A stretch of DNA of 64,000 nt, taken from Elephas maximus indicus. Its lineage: Eukaryota > Chordata > Mammalia > Proboscidea > Elephantidae. The stretch spans positions 107,628,823-107,692,822 of the forward strand of contig NC_064822.1 in assembly GCF_024166365.1 (NCBI RefSeq), read 5' to 3'. A program made the position numbers and the translations under genes. Under the pieces are notes generated by a model. The model saw only the letters and a program-made list of their open reading frames with translations, searched no databases and was not told where the DNA came from. Below are positions 52,236 to 64,000 of this stretch, piece after piece. Within the stretch, counting starts at the first letter, position 1, and every line of letters begins with the position of its first letter.

Positions 52236-54455
52236 GCCAGGAAACAAGCCTCCCCTCTGGGTGTGTGGGTCCATGTGACTTAAGTTAATAGTGATTGAAC
52301 CAAATCTTTAGGATTGGGGTGGGGGTGGGGTCAGAGGGTCACTGGGGAAAGTTAGCGAAGGGGTTAATTTATGTAGGAGGGTCTGATTGTGGCCTAGGCT
52401 GGGGTCTCACAATAGTTCTTCTTGGCTGAGGAGCCTGAGAACTATGTTCATCCATTCACTCACTCCACAAATACTTATTGAATGGCCTCTGAGGGTCAGG
52501 CATAGTGCTTGGACACAGTAGTGAGCAAGACTCTCAAGTCTTGGATCTCTGGAGATGATGTTTTAGGTGGGGAGGCAAACCACAAACAAGGAAACTGACT
52601 AGAAAGGGAATAGGGTGGGGATGAGAGGCGAGCTGTCTTCTACTATCCTGGCAGGGGCACTAGAGGAGATGTGGCTCCGGGGATGATGACCCTTGCAGAT
52701 TGGGGTTGGAGGATATGAACACAACTGGGTGACCCAGCCTGGGTTGTAGTTTAACAGGAGATCTGATGGTGGGCTGGGGCACAACCTACTACGGGGGAGG
52801 GAAGCATGGGAATCACAGGCCGAGGCTCCAGCTCTGCCTTTACTTCCAGATCTATGGTGTGGTTTGGTCTATGTTTTCACAAGGCAACCAGGCTTTGGGG
52901 GACAGAAGATAGAGCAGTTTGGGGGTGGAGTGGCCAGAGAGGGGCTGGGTTTCTTGCCTCTTTCCTTGTCACACAGGCCCAAAAGCAGCCTTACGTTCAG
53001 TGAGCTCACATTCTTTTCTATTACACCGAGGATTACATCATCCATGCATCTTGGGAACAATGATCCCTGCTTTCTAGGTCCCTGGGTGGGGCTAAGGTGT
53101 GTCATTGGCCAGAGGCCCTGGCTTTACCTTTTAAGGTGCTCTAGTGCCAGTGTGTCTGCTGTGCTCTCCTGGGTCCCTGGCTCCCTGCCCAGAGAACAGA
53201 CATCCAAAGGCCCCCTTCCTGGATAAACAGAACAGTCTCATGCTGAAGGAATGGAATTGAAACTTGGCTGGCAGGCTGCCACTCACCTGAGGGGTAGGAG
53301 ACATACATGGCCCACTGGGTTCCCACATTAGCTCCATTTGATCAATACTGAACTACATCAATGGTATAAAATTCTTACCAATACCCCCAATGCAAAACAG
53401 CTGCCTCGAAGTAGAGCTGCCCCTCTCTAAGATTATTTAGTTGGGCCCCATATTCCTGGCATTTTGCTAGGCGGTAATGAAACTATGATTTTCAAGGTCG
53501 GATTTTTCCAGTTCCCGTGGTGTGAATCATGTCAGGAGGGATCTATGTGGGAAGTGCAGACAAATATCACCCAGGAGTTTGAGCAGGATTTATGATGTAC
53601 ATTCTGCAACTTATGTCAGGGGAGACTGACTGTCCCCCATTTCCCCTTTCTAAATCCGAAGCCTGACTTTGATGTCAGGCCAGGAGATTTCAAGTGCTTT
53701 GGGGTCAGGCTTGAGTCTCTCCTTGGGCCAGGGCCATATGGACCACCAGGAATATTTGTGGTTTGGGGACAATTCTCCGCCAGGCTCCCCTGGCCATGGG
53801 TCACGGCGTTTATGGAGAGTCATTCATAGCCTGTTTACAAGCTTTGTGAGTCGGTGTGACTTCTGAAGGGAGAAGGATTGCCACTAGTTCAGTCATCGCT
53901 TCTCAGTGCAAGGGGACCACAAGAAGTCAGCCTGCTGTTGGCTTCCTACGCCTGCCTCATGCTTAATAGCACCTAAACATGTCTGATGCTAATTTAGCTG
54001 TGTTTGTGTCTCTGTGTGAGCCCCTAGAGGGCAGTGACTGTCTCAGTCATCTATCTCCAGGGCCTGCCACGCAGTAGGCGTGCATGGGTTGAAGCTCTGG
54101 AGTCCTGGTTGATTTGCTTTTGTATGTACTGGTCTCTGTTCTTCTACCATTAACATATCTCACCCTACATAGCCCCTTGGAAATCTCTCGTTGAGTCTAA
54201 ATACAATTCTTTCTGCTGTGATTCCAGCTGCAATATACCAACCAGACCAGCCTGGTGTAAGGAAGGAAGGGTCTGGGTTCTATTCCCAATCTTGCCGTTA
54301 ACCTCGGTCAAACTCTTCACCTGTTTCCAGGCTTCATCCCTCCTACTCCTAAATGGTGAACATCTAAGTGGTGAAGATTCATTTGTCCCTTTTATTTTTC
54401 CTCCTCAATCTTCTGTGCTACAGTTTATCTGTAAAATAAGAATAGTACCTATCAT
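52236..54455. other. Intergenic DNA without recognisable genes
   Basis: A probable MIR lies at 52445-52600 ('cattcactcactccacaaat'). The rest shows no exon, LINE or SINE that I recognise. Confidence 0.5.
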
Positions 54456-54460
54456 ACTGG

Positions 54461-54655
54461 TGCCATAATGGGTACAATGCTCTGATGCTAACTGAAAAAT
54501 TAGAAGTTTGAACCCACCAGCCACCCCGCAGAAGAAAAGACCTGGCAATCTGCTCCGATAAAAACTTAAGCCTAGGAAACCCTATGGGGCAGTTCTACTC
54601 TGTTCTATAGGGTCGCTATGAGTCGGAATTGGCTCAATGGCACAAAACAACAACA
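54461..54655 (+). repeat. AfroSINE, long class
   Basis: Forward copy ('gatgctaactgaaaaattag', 'ctggcaatctgctccgataa', 'gtcgctatgagtcggaattg') with an (aac)n-like tail. Confidence 0.88.
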
Positions 54656-54799
54656 CACGCCTATCATAGGGTTGTTTGAGAATCAAATAAATCGCTGTAT
54701 GTAAAGTGTTTAGAACATAGTAAGAGTTATGTAAGCGTAATTAATATTTTACTTATTGGGGTTCTTGGGAAGGGTTTTGAACATCTGTAGCTAAAGAAA

Positions 54800-54952
54800 G
54801 GTCCTGGTGGCTCAGTGGTTAAAACTCTGCTGCTAACCAAAAGGCTGGCAGTTTGAATCCACCAGCCACTCCTTGGAAACCCTATGGGGCAGTTTTACTC
54901 TGTCTCATAGGGTTGCAATGAGTTGGAATCGACTTGATGGCAACAGGTACGG
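54800..54952 (+). repeat. AfroSINE, short class
   Basis: Forward copy ('gtcctggtggctcagtggtt', 'aaccctatggggcagtttta', 'gagttggaatcgacttgatg'). Confidence 0.9.
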
Positions 54953-54954
54953 TA

Positions 54955-56600
54955 TCCCAAAGGCTAAGGCCAGCTGATCTCCTTCTGCCCCAGCTGGAGC
55001 AGGAAGGAGAGGGAGGCAAGCTTGAGGGCTAGAGCAAGGGTTCCCTGGCCAGAGGGCACCCTTGGTAGGATACCCAGCAGCACCTGCCCATCACCATTCC
55101 CACCTTATCTCAGTTCTCCATCTGTGACCCCACTTCACCTGCACACATGAGTCCACTGGTGCATCCCCACTGCACTGACATCCACACATACCCACACAAT
55201 CCCCCTCTTCATACATAGGCAGACATTCACCATATAATCACACTCGCATACATAAAGCCTCACAGACCCACCCACAAATACATATACATGTTTCCACACA
55301 GCTGCCTGGAGATGTGCCTGTACCTGTCTGCAATCACACAGTTACACTCACAGACAGCTCCATACAGACACCAAGTCCTGCAGAATAAATATACTGGCAG
55401 CATGCACACACAGAGCACAGCTGCATGGAGCCTGGGCTCTCCGCTTCCTCTAGCCGCTCAGACCTGTCATTTTCCCCAGCATCTGATGTCTCTCTCCAGT
55501 CACCTCTGGGCCTTTGTATCTCACAGGCTCCCCTTTCTTCAGAGACACCTCACCTAGTCCTGTCCCACCTCTCCTAGTAATAATAGTAATATTAATAGAG
55601 CTTCAGATTAGTAATGGATCTTAGCACAAATGAACATACAGAGGCCCAAAGAAGGGAGGTGGTTCATTCAACAGTACAACAGGGAGTTGTACTGTTTTCT
55701 TCACTGTTCTACATTGCGGGCCTTACTCAACATGTGTTTGATTCATTCATCCTTGTGCCTCTGCCTGATCCTGTCCAGGGGGAACCTATGGGAAGTAGGA
55801 GAGTGGCAGAGGTGGAGGGAGGGTGAGAGAGTCAAGTATGGCAGGTCATCAAAGCCCAGCTGGGTTGATGAGACCAGTGAGAGGCCAGTTGCCAGAGATA
55901 AGTCCATCTGGACTAGAGTTGCGGTTGGTTTCAGGAAGAGGAGGGATGGAAAGATGGAGACGGTGCTCTTTCTTCAGCTCTAGATTCCCAACAGGGACTG
56001 CTTCTGAGCTGTGTGGTGTCACAGCGTAGGCGCTGGTTACAACAATCATGCACTCTGGAACTCTTCCAAGGGTTCTGTCCTGCTCAGAATTCCATCAGGG
56101 AGGTGGCGGGGCTACCTTAGTGGTTGGGAGACCTTGGCTTGATCTTATTCCTTTGTCTTTTCAGACTTAGAACACCTCCCTGTACCCGCCTGAATTTTCT
56201 CAATTATTTCTATTGCCATGAGGTGTGGGGTGAGGGTAGGGAACTTCCATTTCTGCCAGTTTTCTGGGCCTGGGACTAGATGTTTAGAGATTCACGCTGC
56301 TGTAAAGTTGCATGCTGGGGACTCACCTTGGTCCGTAGTGAAGCTGAGCTGCCACATTTCTACTCCCACAGCCCCTTGTAAGATCTTCCTAAGTGTCGGG
56401 GACACTTTCCTGCAGGAAGGAGCTCAGTGGCCCTTGTAGATATGGCTACTTCTCTCTCTTATTTGCAATGTCCGATAACAGACATAAGTTTTATAAGAGG
56501 CCAGCCCTGGCCCTGATCCTGCAGGGACTTCTACTCTTTATTCTATAAAAGAATAATACTAGTGATAAATGCCTATAGTGTTTATTTTATGGCGGGCATT
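54955..56600. other. Intergenic DNA without recognisable genes
   Basis: An AC-rich stretch (55140-55430) and otherwise unique-looking sequence. No keratin exon was found on either strand. Confidence 0.5.
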
Positions 56601-56613
56601 GTCTAAGCATTTT

Positions 56614-57356
56614 TTTTGTTGTTAGGTGCCATCGAGCCGGTTCTGACTCAGAGCGACTCCATGAACAACTGAACGAAACATTGCCTGGTCCTGCGCCACC
56701 CTGAGCCCATTCTTGCAGCCACTGGGTCAATCCATCTCGTTGAGGGTCTTCCTCTTTTTTGCTGACCCTCTACTTTACCAAGCATGATGTCCTTCTCCAG
56801 GGACGATCTCTCTGATAACATGTCCAAAGTAAGAGACAAAGTCTCACTATCCTTGGTTCTAAGGAGTATCCTGGCTGTATTTCTTCCAAGACAGATTTGT
56901 TTGTTCTTTTGGCAGTCCATGGTATATTCAGTATTCTTCGTCAACACCATAATTTGAAAGCATCAATTCTTCTGCCGTCTTCCTTATTCATTGTTCACCT
57001 TTCCCTTGCGTATGAGGCAATTGAAAATTCCATGGCTTGGGTCAGGCACACCTTAGTCCTCAAAGTAACATCTTTGCTTTTTAACACTTTAAAGAGTTAT
57101 TTTGCAGCGTATTTGCCCAATGCAAGGCATCTTTTGATTTTTTGACTGCTGCTTCCATCGGCATTGATTGTGGATCCGAGTAAAATGAAATTCTTGAAAC
57201 TTCAATATTTTCACTGTTTATCATGACACTACTTATTGGTCCAGGTGTGTGGATTTGTGTTTTCTTGGTGTTGAGGTGTAATCCTTACTGAAGGCTGTGG
57301 TCTTTGATCTTCATCAAGTGCTTCAAGCCCTCTTCGCTTTCAGCAAACAGAGTTGT
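56614..57356 (-). repeat. RTE LINE, 5'-truncated copy with target-site duplication
   Basis: About 740 bases from the RTE 3' end ('gttaggtgccatcgagccgg') back into the reverse-transcriptase C-terminal part. The edges carry gtctaagcatttt (56601 on) and gtctaaacatttt (57357 on), a 13-base duplication with one mismatch. Confidence 0.9.
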
Positions 57357-57369
57357 GTCTAAACATTTT

Positions 57370-58020
57370 GCGTCTATTAAATTATTCAGTTCTCCTAACA
57401 AACTTACGAGGTTCTCTTTTTATTATCCTCACTTTAGAGATGTGGAAACTGAGGCACAGAGAGGGTAAGTAAATTGCCCAAGGTAATATGGTAGGGAGGA
57501 ACAGGGCCTGGTTTTGCACCCAGGCAGCCTGGCCCCAGAGTCTGCCCTCATCTTTATGCCACATCATCATCTTGGTGCGTGCTGCTTTCTGTCTTTGAGG
57601 CAATTTATCTGCTATGACAGGTCTCCAAGCTTGGAAGGGACTCCTTTAAAAAAACAGCCATGTCAAAGGTCTTTGAAAGTTTAAATCATGTTTCTGTATT
57701 TACCCTTAAAGAATTCCAATAAACCGCTCAGGCATGAGTCTTCCCCACTAAAAATGAAATGAGTGGTGTTTCCCTAAGTCTTGAGTGATGGGTGAATCTA
57801 ATCTTCATTATCCATCAGTTTGCAGATGTGCATAGGGATGATTTCTGGGAGGCAGCTGTGGTTTAGGGAAACGAGAACTAGAGCTACCCAAAGGGCTGAA
57901 GCCCCACTGTACCACCAAGTGTGGGACTCTGCCCAAGTTACTGAGCATCTCTGAGCTTCAGTTTCTTAATCTGCAAGATGCCTGAAAATGGCATGGATAA
58001 AATCATTAAGGGTGTGGGGA
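57370..58020. repeat. MIR fragments and unique DNA
   Basis: A reverse MIR at about 57405-57510 ('gatgtggaaactgaggcaca', 'gagagggtaagtaaattgcc') and a forward MIR at about 57880-58010 ('gttactgagcatctctgagc', 'ttcagtttcttaatctgcaa'). Confidence 0.6.
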
Positions 58021-58199
58021 TAAAATTGCATCATGTTGGGGCCCTTGCTAAATCTGAGACTGCTGTGAGCCCAGGGATAGAAGACTGTACCCAGGCCTAG
58101 GCCTTTCTCTGCTCCATGGGACTTTGGGGGCCCTCCCAAACCCTGACTCCGGAAGAGGTTAACAGAGACAGCAACAAAGCCCAGGGTTGACTATATTGA

Positions 58200-58205
58200 T
58201 TTATT
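58200..58205 (-). terminator. Polyadenylation signal of the second hair keratin gene
   Basis: TTTATT on the + strand is AATAAA on the coding strand, about 350 bases past the stop at 58557-58559. The spacing matches the signal of the first hair keratin gene. Confidence 0.85.
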
Positions 58206-58556
58206 GGAAACACAGATCAAGGCAGAGATGAACAGGGCAGAGGAGAGCGGAAGGGACTGGGGGCTCTGGCCATGGGCTCAGGATTGAGTCCTGGGCTTCG
58301 TCCTGCCTGCCCCTGAGGCTTTTCTTTGGGGTAGCCTTTCTCTACACAGGGCTGCAGAGCAGAGGAGGAGGGCATCACGCAGAGGAATGAGAAGCAGGGA
58401 GTGGAATGAACGCTTTAAAGTGCAACAGTGCGACGTAAGCAGCTGAGTGCTTGCTCCGGTCCCCTCGGCAGGGCGGGGCTGGGTGGGCTGAGCCGAGTGC
58501 GCCAGAGGGAGGCTGGATGGGAGAGATGCTTCGGCCGAGGGCTTGGGTTGGGGTGC

Positions 58557-64000
<5,444 letters not shown>

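Overview
This is a stretch of mammalian genomic DNA, almost certainly from an afrotherian and most likely a paenungulate (elephant, sea cow or hyrax). The diagnosis rests on many tRNA-derived AfroSINE copies and on an RTE-type LINE that shares the SINE's 3' tail; both are hallmarks of that clade. I cannot separate elephant from sirenian or hyrax on this evidence.

The window lies inside the type II (basic) keratin cluster. Positions 1-3.8 kb are intergenic. Positions 3.85-17.93 kb hold a complete nine-exon KRT7 (simple-epithelium keratin 7) on the + strand, with a TATA box, exact splice sites and a polyadenylation signal; the product is 463 aa. At 19.3-27.28 kb, on the - strand, is a complete nine-exon hair (cuticular) keratin of the KRT81/KRT83/KRT86 group, 486 aa, with an unusually short tail. 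At 58.2-64.0 kb, also on the - strand, is a second gene of the same group with the long tail ending in the usual Cys-rich motif; its 5' part lies beyond the window.

Between the two hair keratins is about 31 kb rich in transposons. It carries an orphan + strand type II keratin remnant. Exons equivalent to 6 and 7 are clear, a likely exon 8 and a terminal exon with a poly(A) signal follow, and no exons 1-5 are visible. The order hair keratin (-), keratin (+), hair keratin (-) recalls the human KRT81/KRT86/KRT83 order, but the + strand remnant does not look like a KRT86 gene.

The rest is a layered repeat record: MIRs and hAT-type DNA elements (oldest), L1 pieces, three solo MaLR-type LTRs, RTE LINEs (one 3.2-kb full-length copy with target-site duplication) and about two dozen AfroSINEs, several nested. 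I found no CRISPR, toxin or other exotic system. The observations most worth following are the orphan keratin and its tail, the sequence homogenisation between the two hair keratins, the altered tail and head cysteines of the first hair keratin, and several small retroposition scars, including a pure poly(A) insertion flanked by an 18-bp duplication.
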